The notes under the pieces are model-generated. The model did not search any database. It was not told the origin of the DNA and worked only from the letters and a program-made list of their open reading frames with translations. A DNA stretch of 41,493 nucleotides from Microbacteriaceae bacterium (lineage in GTDB: Bacteria > Actinomycetota > Actinomycetes > Actinomycetales > Microbacteriaceae). Positions 1 through 8,295 of the stretch are shown piece after piece (position 1 is the stretch's first letter; each line of letters opens with the position of its first letter). The stretch spans positions 1 to 41,493 of the forward strand of contig RDDZ01000150.1 of NCBI GenBank assembly GCA_003852775.1. The letters are read 5' to 3'. Position numbers and translations under genes: made by a program.

Positions 1-1
1 C

Positions 2-172
2 CTACGCAGCCCCTGCCGCTGCGCCCGCCGCCAACCCGTACGCCGCGCCCGGTGCGGCAGGCGCAGCGACCGGCTCGGCGGCTGCGGCGGCGGGCGTCTC
101 GGCGGCGGGCGCGGCGGGCGCGCTCGGCGTCGGCTCCTCCTCAGGGGAGGCAGGGGTGGTGGTATCGGTCAT
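2..172 (-). CDS. Short Ala/Pro-rich ORF at the left edge, possibly the head of a DUF4190-like gene
   Basis: This 56-codon frame starts at ATG 172, preceded by AAGGAG eight bases upstream, which is a good ribosome site and argues against an upstream start. The product begins MTDTTTPASPEEEP and is otherwise almost pure Ala, Pro and Glu, with no domain visible. It lies just downstream of a DUF4190-type gene on the same strand and has the same disordered, proline-rich style, so it may be the N-terminal tail of a paralogue. The frame closes with TAG at positions 4 to 2, right at the window edge. The preceding AAYG-like repeat suggests a TAC codon there, so the stop may be a sequence error. No function can be assigned. 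Confidence 0.4.
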   Translation of the reverse strand: MTDTTTPASPEEEPTPSAPAAPAAETPAAAAAEPVAAPAAPGAAYGLAAGAAAGAA

Positions 173-253
173 GTCCGAACTCCTTCGACTGAGGGACCGC
201 CCCATGCTCGCAGCGGCGTCAGGAGGTGTCAACGCGACGCGGCGGGCTGGTCG

Positions 254-787
254 TCAGTACCTGCTGAACACGCCCAGGCCGACGAACATCGAGACGATGA
301 ACAGCGTGTAGAGCACGAGGAACCCGGTCAGCACGTACCCGATGATGACGCCCGCGAGCGCCATGCCGCGGCCTCCCTCGCCCGTACGCCGGATCTGCCG
401 GAGCGCGATGTGGCCGGTGATCACACCGGCGATCCCGGTGATCCAGGTGACCAGTCCGACGAGCGAGAGCACGAGGGAGGTGATGGCGAGGGGGCTGGTG
501 CGCGGCCCGTAGGCGTAGGCGGCGCCCGTGGTCGAGTAGGGCGCGAGCGCAGCGGGCGGAGGGCTCGTGGGAACGGGCTGATAGGCGCCGGGCTCGGCGG
601 GCGCCGCCATCGGGGCGACGTACGGGTTCACCGGGCTCGCGGCCGGCGCGACGTACGGGTTCACCGGGGTCGCAGTCGGCGCGACGTACGGGTTGACGGG
701 CGCCGCGACCGGAGCGGGGCCGGGCGCAGGCACCGGCTCCGGCGGCGCGATCGGCTCGGGTGCGGACGGGTGGGCGGCGTCGGACAT
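254..787 (-). CDS. DUF4190 domain membrane protein with a PVNPYVAP repeat
   Basis: The 177-residue product has two parts. Residues 1-98 are Pro/Ala-rich and probably disordered, with three tandem copies of an 11-residue unit beginning PVNPYVAP (residues 30-62). Residues 99-172 hold two hydrophobic segments (about 99-126 and 142-172) separated by a basic loop (HIALRQIRRTGEGGRG), the typical DUF4190 arrangement. I chose ATG 787 because GAGGGGG precedes it by four bases; upstream in-frame Met codons lack a site. Family members are small membrane proteins of unknown function that are common in actinobacteria. It is separated by 67 bases from tsaD and may be read through from it. The domain call is fairly sure; the role is unknown. 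Confidence 0.8.
   Translation of the reverse strand: MSDAAHPSAPEPIAPPEPVPAPGPAPVAAPVNPYVAPTATPVNPYVAPAASPVNPYVAPMAAPAEPGAYQPVPTSPPPAALAPYSTTGAAYAYGPRTSPLAITSLVLSLVGLVTWITGIAGVITGHIALRQIRRTGEGGRGMALAGVIIGYVLTGFLVLYTLFIVSMFVGLGVFSRY
602..700 (-). repeat. Three tandem 33-bp units coding PVNPYVAP-type repeats
   Basis: Three consecutive 33-base units encode PVNPYVAPTAT, PVNPYVAPAAS and PVNPYVAPMAA inside the DUF4190 gene. The near-identical DNA units could allow copy-number change by slippage. They form the proline-rich cytoplasmic tail ahead of the membrane segments. Confidence 0.8.
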
Positions 788-854
788 GGATCCCCCTCGG
801 GTGGTCTCCGCCATGCTGGCAGCCGACGCCCCGCCCGGCAACCCACCGCTCCCG

Positions 855-1916
855 TCAGGCCTGGATGTGGGTGATGGGGAGAGTCGAGTCGGCGCCCACG
901 TCGAGGCTCGACGGCGCGTGGCCCGCCGCGATGAGCTGGGCGGCGAGCGACGCGATCATGGCGCCGTTGTCGGTGCAGAGCGAGAGCGGGGGGATGCGTA
1001 GCGCGACGCCCGCCTCCGCGCACCGCTCGACCGCGACCTCCCGCAGCCGGCGGTTCGCGACGACGCCGCCGCCGAGCAGCAGGCGCGGAACGCCGAGGTC
1101 CCGGCACGCGGCGAGGGCCTTCGTGAGCAGCACGTCGACGACCGCCTCGCGGAAGCCGGCAGCGACATCCGCGGCGGGCACCGGGCCGCCGGATGCGCGC
1201 GCGGCCTCGACGTGGCGCGCGACGGCGGTCTTGAGGCCCGAGAACGAGAAGTCGTAGCGGTGCCGCTCGAGGTCCTTCGCGGCGGTGAGCCCGCGCGGGA
1301 AGCGGATGGCCGCAGGGTCGCCGTCGGCAGCGGCCCGGTCGATCTCGGGACCGCCGGGGTAGGGCAGCCCGAGGAGTCGCGCGACCTTGTCGAAGGCCTC
1401 CCCCGCGGCGTCGTCGATCGTCTCGCCGAGCAGCTCGACGTCGGAGACGAGGTCGCGCACGAGCAGGAGCGAGGTGTGGCCGCCCGAGACGAGCAGGGCG
1501 ATCGTCGGCAGCTCGAGCTCGCCCTCGCCGACGAGGGGGTCGTGGCCCAGGAGGTCGGCGCCCACGTGCCCCACGAGGTGGTTGACGGCGTAGAACGGCT
1601 TGCCGGTCGCAAGCGCGAGCGCCTTCGCGGCGCCGACACCGACCATGAGGGCGCCCGCGAGCCCGGGCCCGCTCGTGACGGCGACCGCGTCGAGGTCGTC
1701 GAGCGCGACGCCCGCCGTGCGCAGCGCCTCCTGGATCGCGGGGCTCAGCGCCTCGAGGTGGGCGCGCGCCGCGATCTCCGGCACGACGCCCCCGTAGCGG
1801 GCGTGCTCGTCCATCGAGCTCGCGATGACGTTTGCGAGCAGCTCGGTGCCGCGCACGATGCCGACACCCGTCTCGTCGCAGCTCGTCTCGATCCCGAGCA
1901 CGAGCGGTCCGCTCAT
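855..1916 (-). CDS. tsaD: tRNA N6-adenosine threonylcarbamoyltransferase TsaD
   Basis: TsaD transfers the threonylcarbamoyl group from threonylcarbamoyl-AMP to A37 of ANN-decoding tRNAs, working with TsaB and TsaE in the cytoplasm. The 353-residue protein begins [17 protein letters not shown], the classical Kae1/TsaD N-terminus. It has the metal-binding HLVGH motif (H113, H117), the nucleotide-binding SGGHTSL stretch, and a C-terminal [11 protein letters not shown] followed by CTDNGAM. Length matches the family. ATG 1916 overlaps the rimI stop by four bases (ATGA), so the two are translationally coupled. It is the last gene of the run glmS-acpS-alr-tsaE-tsaB-rimI-tsaD. Both partners, tsaB and tsaE, are in the same run, so the identification is firm. 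Confidence 0.97.
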   Translation of the reverse strand: MSGPLVLGIETSCDETGVGIVRGTELLANVIASSMDEHARYGGVVPEIAARAHLEALSPAIQEALRTAGVALDDLDAVAVTSGPGLAGALMVGVGAAKALALATGKPFYAVNHLVGHVGADLLGHDPLVGEGELELPTIALLVSGGHTSLLLVRDLVSDVELLGETIDDAAGEAFDKVARLLGLPYPGGPEIDRAAADGDPAAIRFPRGLTAAKDLERHRYDFSFSGLKTAVARHVEAARASGGPVPAADVAAGFREAVVDVLLTKALAACRDLGVPRLLLGGGVVANRRLREVAVERCAEAGVALRIPPLSLCTDNGAMIASLAAQLIAAGHAPSSLDVGADSTLPITHIQA

Positions 1917-2368
1917 GACAGCACCGCCTTCATGACGACGGCGTCGACGCCGTCGGGCTGGTAGTACCGCGGGCGCACGGCGATGCGCTCGAATCCGCGG
2001 CTCGCGTAGAGCGCCTCGGCCCCGGGGTTGTCGGCGCGCACCTCGAGGAAGACCTCGAAGGCCGCGCGGGCGCGCGCCTCCGCGAGGAGGGCGTCGAGGA
2101 GCGCCGCGCCGATCCCCTGGCGGCGGGCGGGCTCGGCGACGGCGATGGTCTGGATGTCGCCCTGCCCCGAGCCGCGCGGGGCGAGGAGGCCCGCGTAGCC
2201 GATGACGGCGCCCGCGTCGTCGACGGCCACGAGGTAGTGGGTGTGGGCGCCCGCGAGCTCGGCGGCGATGAGCTCGCGCGACCACGCGTCGGTCGGGAAG
2301 GTGGCGCGCTCGATCGCGTCGATCGCGTCGAGATCGGATGCCGTGGCGGCGCGCATGGTCCAGCTCAC
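1913..2368 (-). CDS. rimI: Ribosomal-protein-alanine N-acetyltransferase RimI (GNAT)
   Basis: The 151-residue protein has a single GNAT fold. The acetyl-CoA binding motif A is visible as [14 protein letters not shown], followed by [14 protein letters not shown], typical of RimI. RimI acetylates the N-terminus of ribosomal protein S18 in E. coli; in actinobacteria its targets may be wider. The start is GTG 2368, whose last two bases form the tsaB TGA stop (GTGA overlap). An internal ATG at 2356 would also keep the domain. Position between tsaB and tsaD is the usual actinobacterial arrangement and supports RimI over another GNAT. Confidence 0.9.
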   Translation of the reverse strand: MSWTMRAATASDLDAIDAIERATFPTDAWSRELIAAELAGAHTHYLVAVDDAGAVIGYAGLLAPRGSGQGDIQTIAVAEPARRQGIGAALLDALLAEARARAAFEVFLEVRADNPGAEALYASRGFERIAVRPRYYQPDGVDAVVMKAVLS

Positions 2369-2976
2369 GGCGTGACCCGCTTCGGCGTCGAGAGCGTGAC
2401 GTCGGGCGCGCGCAGGTAGACCGGCTCGGCCGGGCCGGCCGGAAGACCCGCGTCGTGACGGGCGAGGGCGAGGATGCCGAGCAGCCCCGCGTCGATCGTC
2501 GCGGCGTCGACGCGCACGTAACCGGCGAGGGAGGTGACGGTGTCGAAATCGGCGACCGGCGTGAGCGACGGGCCCTCGATGCGGACGGGGAGCCCGTCGG
2601 AGCCCGGGGCCGCATACCGCGACCAGGCGTACTCGCGGCGGCGCGCATCCGTCACGACGAGCACGCGCTCGGTGCGTCCGTAGGCGACCGCGTCGTGGGA
2701 GACGACGGGCAGCACGGGGCGGCCGATGCCCAGGGCGAAGGCCCGCGCGGCTGCGATGCCGACCCGCAGGCCCGTGAACGGCCCGGGCCCCATGCCCACC
2801 GCGACGCCCTCGAGCTCGCGCGGCTCGACGCCCGCCTCCGCGAGCACGTCGCGGATGAACGCGCCGATGACCTCCGCGTGCCCGCGGGTGTCGGCCGTCG
2901 TGCGCTCGGCCCGGGTGCCCTCGCGGGTGACGACGGCGACGCTCGTCCCCGTCGAGGTGTCGATCGCCAGCAGCAC
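2365..2976 (-). CDS. tsaB: tRNA threonylcarbamoyladenosine biosynthesis protein TsaB
   Basis: TsaB is the non-catalytic ASKHA-fold partner that dimerises with TsaD during t6A synthesis. The 203-residue product starts [15 protein letters not shown] after a GTG start at 2976 and carries the signature [13 protein letters not shown], matching the TsaB family in sequence and length. Compared with TsaD it lacks the metal-binding HxxxH motif, as expected. A gap of nine bases separates it from the tsaE stop, the only non-overlapping junction in this seven-gene run. The upstream ribosome site is weak, so translation may depend on coupling to tsaE. Confidence 0.95.
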   Translation of the reverse strand: MLLAIDTSTGTSVAVVTREGTRAERTTADTRGHAEVIGAFIRDVLAEAGVEPRELEGVAVGMGPGPFTGLRVGIAAARAFALGIGRPVLPVVSHDAVAYGRTERVLVVTDARRREYAWSRYAAPGSDGLPVRIEGPSLTPVADFDTVTSLAGYVRVDAATIDAGLLGILALARHDAGLPAGPAEPVYLRAPDVTLSTPKRVTP

Positions 2977-2985
2977 CGGACAAGC

Positions 2986-3471
2986 CTACGTCGGCGGGGC
3001 GGGCCGGAGCTCGACGCCCTCCCAGCGGGGGCCGTATGCCGCGACCCGCACGTGCCGCGGGGCGTCGTCGGCCTCCGGGTCGCCGCCGATCGGCCGATCG
3101 ATGTCGACCTCGATCCACGAGTCGACCACGCCGTCGATCTTGCCCGCACCCCACTCGACGACCGTGATCGAGCCCTCGAAGTCGAGGTCGAGGTCCTCCA
3201 CCTCGGCCGCCGTCGCGAGCCGGTACGCGTCGACGTGCACGAGGGGGACGCCGGATGCGGTGGGGTGCGTGCGCGCGAGCACGAACGTCGGGCTCGTCAC
3301 CTGGCCGCGCGCGCCGAGGGCCTCGCCGATGCCGCGCGTGAGCGTCGTCTTGCCGGCGCCGAGCTCGCCGTTCAGCAGCACGAGGTCGCCCGCGCGGAGC
3401 TGGGACGCGAGGTAGGCGCCGAGCGCCTCCATGGCCTCCGCGTCCGGCACCTCGAACCGGTGCTCGCTCAC
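2986..3471 (-). CDS. tsaE: tRNA threonylcarbamoyladenosine biosynthesis ATPase TsaE
   Basis: TsaE is the P-loop ATPase that resets the TsaBD complex during t6A formation. The 161-residue protein has the Walker A GELGAGKT at residues 35-42, then TSPTFVLARTH and LVHVDAYRL, and a later ITVVEWGAGK in place of the family's VEWPE-type motif. The start is GTG 3471, which shares four bases with the alr stop (GTGA). It ends with a TAG stop, which matters for judging the in-frame TAG codons seen in rpsG. Short C-terminal extensions like this one are common in actinobacterial TsaE. Confidence 0.95.
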   Translation of the reverse strand: MSEHRFEVPDAEAMEALGAYLASQLRAGDLVLLNGELGAGKTTLTRGIGEALGARGQVTSPTFVLARTHPTASGVPLVHVDAYRLATAAEVEDLDLDFEGSITVVEWGAGKIDGVVDSWIEVDIDRPIGGDPEADDAPRHVRVAAYGPRWEGVELRPAPPT

Positions 3472-4562
3472 GTCGTCACCCGCGCGACGCGGGGTCCGAT
3501 GCGCGTCACGAGCTCGTAGCCGATCGTGCCGCTCGCGGCCGCGAGCGCGTCGACACCGGGTTCGCCCTCGGCGGGGTCGCCCCACAGCACGACCGGGTCT
3601 CCCGGCGCGACGGGCGCGTCGCCCACGTCGACGACGAACTGGTCCATCGCGATGCGGCCGACCTGGGGGAACACGGAGTCGCCGATGCGCACGCGCAGCA
3701 TGTCGGAGGCCGAGCGCGGGATGCCGTCCGCGTAGCCGAGGGGCACGAGCGCGAGCGTCGTCTCCCCGGGGGTGCGGTGCACGTAGCCGTAGGACACACC
3801 CGTCCCGGCGGGCACCCGGCGCACCGCCGCGACCCGCGAGACGAGGCGCATGACGGGGCGGAGGCCGAGCGAGGCCGGGTCGACGGACGGATCGGGCGAC
3901 AGCCCGTACATCGCGATCCCGACGCGCACCATGTCGAACCGCGCCCCGGGCATCGTGAGCGCGGCGAGGCTCGCGGCGATGTGCCGCAGCTCGGGACGCA
4001 GGCCCGCGTCCTCGGCGAGCGCCACGGCGTCCGCGAAGGCCGCGCACTGCGCCGCGTCGTCGTCGGGGGAGGTGCCCGAGAGGTGGCTCATGAGGCCGCG
4101 CACGCGCAGCCGACCGGCGCGCTCGAGCTCGGCCGCGCGCGTGAGGACCTCGGCGGTCTCGGCGGGCGCGAAGCCGTTGCGGCTGAGCCCCGTGTCGAGC
4201 TTGAGGTGCACGTCCGCGCCCGCGGCGGCGGCCGCCTCGAGCTGGCCGCGCGTGGAGACCCCGACGTCGACGCCCGCCTCGACCGCGGCCGTGTAGTCGG
4301 GCTCGGCCGCATGCAGCCACGCGAGCAGGGGGGCGCGGATGCCGGCCTCGCGCAGCGCGAGCGCCTCGCGCAGGTCGGCGACCCCGAGCCAGTCGGCGCC
4401 CGCCTCGACCGCCGTGCGGGCGACGGGCAGCGCGCCGTGCCCGTAGGCGTCGGCCTTCACGACAGCGAGCACACGCGCGGGGGCGACGATCCCGCGCACG
4501 ATCTCGAGGTTGTGCGCGAGGGCGTCGAGCCGGATGCGGGCCTCCCGCAGCGGCGCGGTCAC
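3468..4562 (-). CDS. alr: Alanine racemase
   Basis: Alr is a PLP enzyme that interconverts L- and D-alanine, supplying D-Ala for peptidoglycan. The 364-residue protein shows the PLP-lysine motif AVVKADAYGHG (K36) in the N-terminal TIM barrel, KLDTGLSRNG in mid-barrel, and GVSYGY (Y258), which should hold the second catalytic base. The C-terminal beta domain contains the substrate-site stretch GRIAMDQFVVD. GTG 4562 overlaps the acpS stop by four bases. The acpS-alr-tsaE order is also seen in other actinobacteria such as Streptomyces. All expected catalytic residues are present, so it should be active. Confidence 0.97.
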   Translation of the reverse strand: MTAPLREARIRLDALAHNLEIVRGIVAPARVLAVVKADAYGHGALPVARTAVEAGADWLGVADLREALALREAGIRAPLLAWLHAAEPDYTAAVEAGVDVGVSTRGQLEAAAAAGADVHLKLDTGLSRNGFAPAETAEVLTRAAELERAGRLRVRGLMSHLSGTSPDDDAAQCAAFADAVALAEDAGLRPELRHIAASLAALTMPGARFDMVRVGIAMYGLSPDPSVDPASLGLRPVMRLVSRVAAVRRVPAGTGVSYGYVHRTPGETTLALVPLGYADGIPRSASDMLRVRIGDSVFPQVGRIAMDQFVVDVGDAPVAPGDPVVLWGDPAEGEPGVDALAAASGTIGYELVTRIGPRVARVTT

Positions 4563-4921
4563 GGCAGCCGCTCCGCGACGACGGTCGCCACTGCGACCCC
4601 CGCGTCGTGGCTCATGGAGACGTGGAGCGCGGAGACGCCGCGCCGCTCGAGGAGCGCCGCGAGGGGGCCCTCGACGGCGAACGACGGGTTGCCGCTCGCG
4701 TCGGATGCGATGCGCATGTCGATCCAGCGCACGTCCTCGGCGTCGCCGAGCGCCTTGACGAGCGCCTCTTTGGCCGCGAACCGGCCCGCGAGGGAGCGCA
4801 GCGGCAGCATCCGTTCGCTCTCGGCGAACAGGCGCTCGCGCAGGCGGGGCGTCCGGGAGACCGCGCGCTCGAATCGGGCCAGGTCGACGACGTCGACGCC
4901 CAATCCGACGATCACGGTCAC
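4559..4921 (-). CDS. acpS: Holo-[acyl-carrier-protein] synthase AcpS
   Basis: AcpS moves the 4'-phosphopantetheine arm of CoA onto a serine of acyl carrier protein, activating it for fatty acid synthesis. The 120-residue protein is of normal length and has both magnesium-binding motifs: GLGVDVVDLARF (D10) near the start and RFAAKEALVKAL (E52). It ends with HVSMSHD, which precedes the last strand. The start is GTG 4921, overlapping the glmS TGA as GTGA. It lies 1.9 kb from coaA, which makes the CoA precursor, though coaA is on the other strand. Confidence 0.96.
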   Translation of the reverse strand: MTVIVGLGVDVVDLARFERAVSRTPRLRERLFAESERMLPLRSLAGRFAAKEALVKALGDAEDVRWIDMRIASDASGNPSFAVEGPLAALLERRGVSALHVSMSHDAGVAVATVVAERLP

Positions 4922-6768
4922 TCCACCGTGACGGACTTGGCCAGGTTGCGCGGCTGGTCGACGTCGAGTCCCTTCGCCGTCGCGAGCTCCATGCCGAAGA
5001 TGTGCAGCGGCACGACCGACAGCAGCGGCTCGACGAGCGGCGAGGCGAGCGGGATGCGGATGACCTCGTCGGCGTACGGCACGACGGCGACGTCGCCGAG
5101 CTCCGCGATCGCGATGACACGTGCGCCGCGGGCGCGGATCTCCTGGATGTTGGAGACGACCTTCTTGTGCAGCGACGACGGGTCGCGCGGGCTCGGCACC
5201 ACGACGAACACGATCTGCCCCGGCTCGATGAGCGCGATGGGCCCGTGCTTGAGCTCGCCGGCGGCGAAGCCCTCCGCGTGGATGTAGGCGAGCTCCTTGA
5301 GCTTGAGGGCGCCCTCGAGGGCCACCGGGTAGCCCACGTGGCGGCCGAGGAAGAGCACCGACTGGGTGTCGCTCATCCAGTGCGCGAGCTCCGCGATGCG
5401 CGCGGATGCCGAGTCGACGACCGTGCGGATCTTGGCGGGGACCGCCTCGAGCTCCGCGATCTGCGTCGCGATGCCCTTCTCGTCGAGCGTGCCCCGCAGG
5501 GTCGCGAGGTGCAGGCCGAGGAGGTAGAGGGCCGTGACCTGGGCGACGAACGCCTTCGTCGAGGCGACCGCGACCTCCGGGCCCGCGTGCGTGTAGAGCA
5601 CGGCGTCCGACTCGCGCGGGATCGTCGCGCCCTGGGTGTTGCAGATCGAGAGCGTGCGGGCCCCCTGCTCGCGCGCGTAGCGCACGGCCATGAGGGTGTC
5701 CATCGTCTCGCCCGACTGGCTCACCGACACCACGAGCGTGCGCTCGTCGAGCACCGGGTCACGGTAGCGGAACTCGTGCGAGAGCTCGACGTCCACGGGG
5801 ATGCGCGCCCACGCCTCGATCGCGTACTTGCCGACGAGGCCCGCGTAGGCGGCGGTGCCGCAGCCGAGCACGAGCACGCGGTTGATGCCCGTGAGCGCGT
5901 CGGCGACGTCGTCGAGCTCGGTGAGCGTCGTGGCGCCCTCGTGCACGCGCCCGAGGAGCGTGTTGGCGACCGCGTCGGGCTCCTCGTCGATCTCCTTCTT
6001 CATGAAGCTCGGCCAGCCGCCCTTCTCGGCGGCGGAGGCGTCCCACGCGACCTCGAACTCGGAGGCCTCGGCGGGGTCTCCCGCGAAATCGATCACCTCG
6101 ACCGAGTCGGGGCGGATCGTGACGATCTGGTCCTGGCCGATCTCCATCGCGCGACGCGTGTGCTCGACGAACGCGGCGACGTCGGATCCCAGGAAGTTCT
6201 CGCCCTCGCCGAGGCCGATCACGAGCGGCGAGCTGCGGCGCGCGCCCACCACGACGCCGGGGGCGTCCTTGTGGAGCGCGAGGAGCGTGAAGGCGCCGTC
6301 GAGACGCGCGACCGTGCGGCGCATCGCCTCGGTGAGGTCGCCCGTCTCACGGAAGGCGCGGCCCACGAGGAGCGCGGCGACCTCCGAGTCGGTCTCGCTC
6401 TCGAAGCTCTCGCCGGCCTCGGCGAGTTCCGCCTTGAGCTCGGCGAAGTTCTCGATGATCCCGTTGTGGATGAGCGCGAGGCGGCCGTCGTCGCCGAAGT
6501 GCGGGTGCGCGTTGACGTCGGTCGGGCCGCCGTGCGTCGCCCAGCGGGTGTGGCCGATGCCGGTGCCGCCGTCGGCGATGGGGTGCTCGGCGAGGTCGTC
6601 CGACAGGATGCCGAGCTTGCCCGCGCGCTTGCGCGATCCGATCTCGCCCGAGGGCGAGAGGACCGCGACGCCGGCGGAGTCGTAGCCCCGGTACTCGAGC
6701 CGCTTGAGCCCGCCGAGCAGCACCTCGAGGCTGCTCCCCGAACCCACGTAACCGACGATTCCGCACAT
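4918..6768 (-). CDS. glmS: Glutamine-fructose-6-phosphate aminotransferase (isomerizing) GlmS
   Basis: GlmS makes glucosamine-6-phosphate from fructose-6-phosphate and glutamine, the first step to UDP-GlcNAc. The 616-residue protein starts MCGIVGYVG with the nucleophile C2 exposed after Met removal. The glutaminase domain spans about residues 1-230, followed by two SIS domains with the SVSQSGETMDT phosphate-binding loop. The C-terminus DQPRNLAKSVTVE matches the family. Only 11 bases upstream, TAGGAT resembles a -10 box, and AGGA at 8-base spacing serves as a ribosome site. No glmS ribozyme fits in the 59-base upstream gap. It heads the run ending with tsaD; glmM, the next pathway step, lies 1.5 kb away. 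Confidence 0.97.
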   Translation of the reverse strand: MCGIVGYVGSGSSLEVLLGGLKRLEYRGYDSAGVAVLSPSGEIGSRKRAGKLGILSDDLAEHPIADGGTGIGHTRWATHGGPTDVNAHPHFGDDGRLALIHNGIIENFAELKAELAEAGESFESETDSEVAALLVGRAFRETGDLTEAMRRTVARLDGAFTLLALHKDAPGVVVGARRSSPLVIGLGEGENFLGSDVAAFVEHTRRAMEIGQDQIVTIRPDSVEVIDFAGDPAEASEFEVAWDASAAEKGGWPSFMKKEIDEEPDAVANTLLGRVHEGATTLTELDDVADALTGINRVLVLGCGTAAYAGLVGKYAIEAWARIPVDVELSHEFRYRDPVLDERTLVVSVSQSGETMDTLMAVRYAREQGARTLSICNTQGATIPRESDAVLYTHAGPEVAVASTKAFVAQVTALYLLGLHLATLRGTLDEKGIATQIAELEAVPAKIRTVVDSASARIAELAHWMSDTQSVLFLGRHVGYPVALEGALKLKELAYIHAEGFAAGELKHGPIALIEPGQIVFVVVPSPRDPSSLHKKVVSNIQEIRARGARVIAIAELGDVAVVPYADEVIRIPLASPLVEPLLSVVPLHIFGMELATAKGLDVDQPRNLAKSVTVE

Positions 6769-6827
6769 GGGGTCGATCCTAGGCCAGCGGGCCTGGGTGA
6801 CGCCTGCAGCCCACTACGCTCGTAGGG
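6769..6827. promoter_or_regulatory. Divergent promoter region between glmS and coaA
   Basis: This 59-base gap must hold promoters for both directions. On the minus strand TAGGAT sits seven bases before the glmS ATG. On the plus strand TACGCT (6815-6820) sits seven bases before the coaA ATG, inside the short inverted repeat CTACG-CT-CGTAG (6814-6825). Both fit the actinobacterial TANNNT -10 pattern with leaderless or nearly leaderless messages, but no convincing -35 box is visible. This is inference from spacing only. Confidence 0.4.
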
Positions 6828-7778
6828 ATGGCTGAGAACGGCGAGCGTCAGGCTCCGGCGACCCCGTTCCTCGAGCTGGATCGCGCCGCCTGGGCGGCCC
6901 TCGCCCCGACGACCGCGCATCCGCTCACGGAGGAGGAGCTCGTCAGGCTGCGCGGGCTCGGGGATGCGCTCGACCTGCGCGAGGTCGCCGACGTCTACGT
7001 GCCGCTCAGTCGGCTCCTCAACCTCTACGCGGCCAACGCGAAGGCCCTGCACCGCTCGACGCGCGGCTTCCTCGGCACCGGGGACGAGCCGCCGACGCCG
7101 TTCGTCATCGGCGTCGCCGGTTCCGTGGCCGTCGGAAAGTCGACGACCGCGCGCCTCCTGCGCGAGCTGCTCGCCCGCTGGGACGACACCCCGCGCGTCG
7201 AGCTCGTCACGACCGACGGCTTCCTGCTGCCGAACGCCGAGCTCGAGCGCCGCGGCCTCATGGAGCGCAAGGGCTTCCCCGAGAGCTACGACCGCCGCGC
7301 GCTGCTGCGCTTCGTGAGCCGCGTGAAGAGCGGCGTCGAGGAGGTGCGCGCCCCCGTCTACTCGCACCTCGTCTACGACATCGTCCCGGATGCCGAGATC
7401 GTCGTGCGGCGCCCCGACATCCTCATCGTCGAGGGGCTCAACGTGCTGCAGCCGCCGCAGCCCGGCGCGCGCCTCGCGGTGAGCGACCTCTTCGACTTCA
7501 CGATCTACGTCGACGCCCGCACCGTCGACATCGAGAACTGGTACGTGGAGCGCTTCCTGCGCCTCCAGCGGGGCGCCTTCGCCGACCCGCGCTCCTACTT
7601 CCACCGCTTCGCGTCGCTGAGCGAGGAGGACGCGGTCGCGCGGGCGCGCTCCATCTGGGACCAGATCAACGGCCCGAACCTCGAGCAGAACATCGCCCCG
7701 ACGCGGGCGCGCGCCTCGCTCGTGCTGCGGAAGGCGTCCGACCACACGGTGTCGAACGTGCTGATCCGGAAGGTCTGA
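6828..7778 (+). CDS. coaA: Type I pantothenate kinase CoaA
   Basis: CoaA phosphorylates pantothenate, the first and usually rate-limiting step of CoA synthesis. The 316-residue protein has the P-loop GSVAVGKST (98-106) and the following [18 protein letters not shown] and VEGLNVLQ motifs of the prokaryotic type I family, with normal length. It is a single plus-strand gene between two minus-strand transcription units. The start ATG 6828 follows GTAGGG and a close -10-like hexamer, so the message may be leaderless. A convergent reductase gene begins 47 bases past its stop. Confidence 0.97.
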   Translation: MAENGERQAPATPFLELDRAAWAALAPTTAHPLTEEELVRLRGLGDALDLREVADVYVPLSRLLNLYAANAKALHRSTRGFLGTGDEPPTPFVIGVAGSVAVGKSTTARLLRELLARWDDTPRVELVTTDGFLLPNAELERRGLMERKGFPESYDRRALLRFVSRVKSGVEEVRAPVYSHLVYDIVPDAEIVVRRPDILIVEGLNVLQPPQPGARLAVSDLFDFTIYVDARTVDIENWYVERFLRLQRGAFADPRSYFHRFASLSEEDAVARARSIWDQINGPNLEQNIAPTRARASLVLRKASDHTVSNVLIRKV

Positions 7779-7791
7779 CTCCCGGTCGTCT

Positions 7792-7821
7792 GCGCCGCGA
7801 GGTGGTTCCGGACCGCGGCGC
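7792..7821. terminator. GC hairpin between convergent coaA and the reductase gene
   Basis: GCGCCGCG (7792-7799) pairs with CGCGGCGC (7814-7821), an 8-bp stem with a 14-base loop. It lies between two convergent stop codons (7778 and 7826). No T-run follows on either strand, so a classical intrinsic terminator is not shown, although GC hairpins without U-tracts are often proposed as terminators in actinobacteria. Confidence 0.4.
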
Positions 7822-7825
7822 GTGC

Positions 7826-8269
7826 TCAGTCGGCCTCGATGGGCTCCAGCACGAGAACCGGGATGACGCGCTCGGTCTTCTTCTGGTACTCGGCGTAGTC
7901 GGGCCACACCTCGACTGCGCGCGCCCACCACAGCTCGCGCTCCTCGCCCTCCACGCGACGCGCGAGGTAGTCGGCGCGGTGGGCGCCGTCCTGCAGCTCG
8001 ACGTGCGGGTTCGCCACGAGGTTGTGGAACCAGTTCGGGTTGTCGTCCGAGCCGCCCTTCGAGGCGACGACCGCGTAGACGCCGTCGTGCTCGACGCGCA
8101 TGAGGGGGCTCTTGCGGAGCTTGCCGCTCTTCGCGCCCACCGAGGTCATCACGATGATGGGCACGCCGCGCAGCTCGTTCGCCTCGGTTCCGCCCGATGC
8201 CTCATAGGCCTCGGCCTGCTGGCGCGCCCACTCCGACGTGCTCGGCTCGTACTCCCCGGTCAGCGGCAT
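7826..8269 (-). CDS. Deazaflavin (F420)-dependent nitroreductase/quinone-reductase family protein (Ddn-like)
   Basis: The 147-residue protein matches the small split-barrel Ddn family of F420H2-dependent reductases. Visible signs are [20 protein letters not shown] near residue 36, which forms the cofactor phosphate site, and [21 protein letters not shown], the family hallmark, followed by the Trp-rich [19 protein letters not shown]. Family members reduce quinones or nitro compounds with F420H2, so F420 production by the host is implied. ATG 8269 has AAGGGAAG upstream. It follows glmM by 26 bases and may be co-transcribed. The substrate is unknown. Confidence 0.85.
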   Translation of the reverse strand: MPLTGEYEPSTSEWARQQAEAYEASGGTEANELRGVPIIVMTSVGAKSGKLRKSPLMRVEHDGVYAVVASKGGSDDNPNWFHNLVANPHVELQDGAHRADYLARRVEGEERELWWARAVEVWPDYAEYQKKTERVIPVLVLEPIEAD

Positions 8270-8281
8270 CCGTCTTCCCTT

Positions 8282-8295
8282 CGTCGGATCCGACG
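8282..8295. promoter_or_regulatory. 14-bp perfect palindrome abutting the glmM stop
   Basis: CGTCGGATCCGACG is a perfect palindrome that touches the glmM TAA (8298-8296) and precedes the ribosome site of the reductase gene. It could be a protein-binding site or a small RNA hairpin that separates the two genes. There is no direct evidence for either. Confidence 0.35.

Noticed and set aside
5002-6825. A 607-codon open frame on the plus strand opposite glmS
   Set aside because: The translation is rich in Arg, Asp, Val and His with no domain, and glmS on the other strand is complete and conserved. It is a high-GC shadow frame.
6769-6827. A glmS ribozyme upstream of glmS
   Set aside because: The gap is only 59 bases, too short for the ribozyme, and these are found mainly in Firmicutes.
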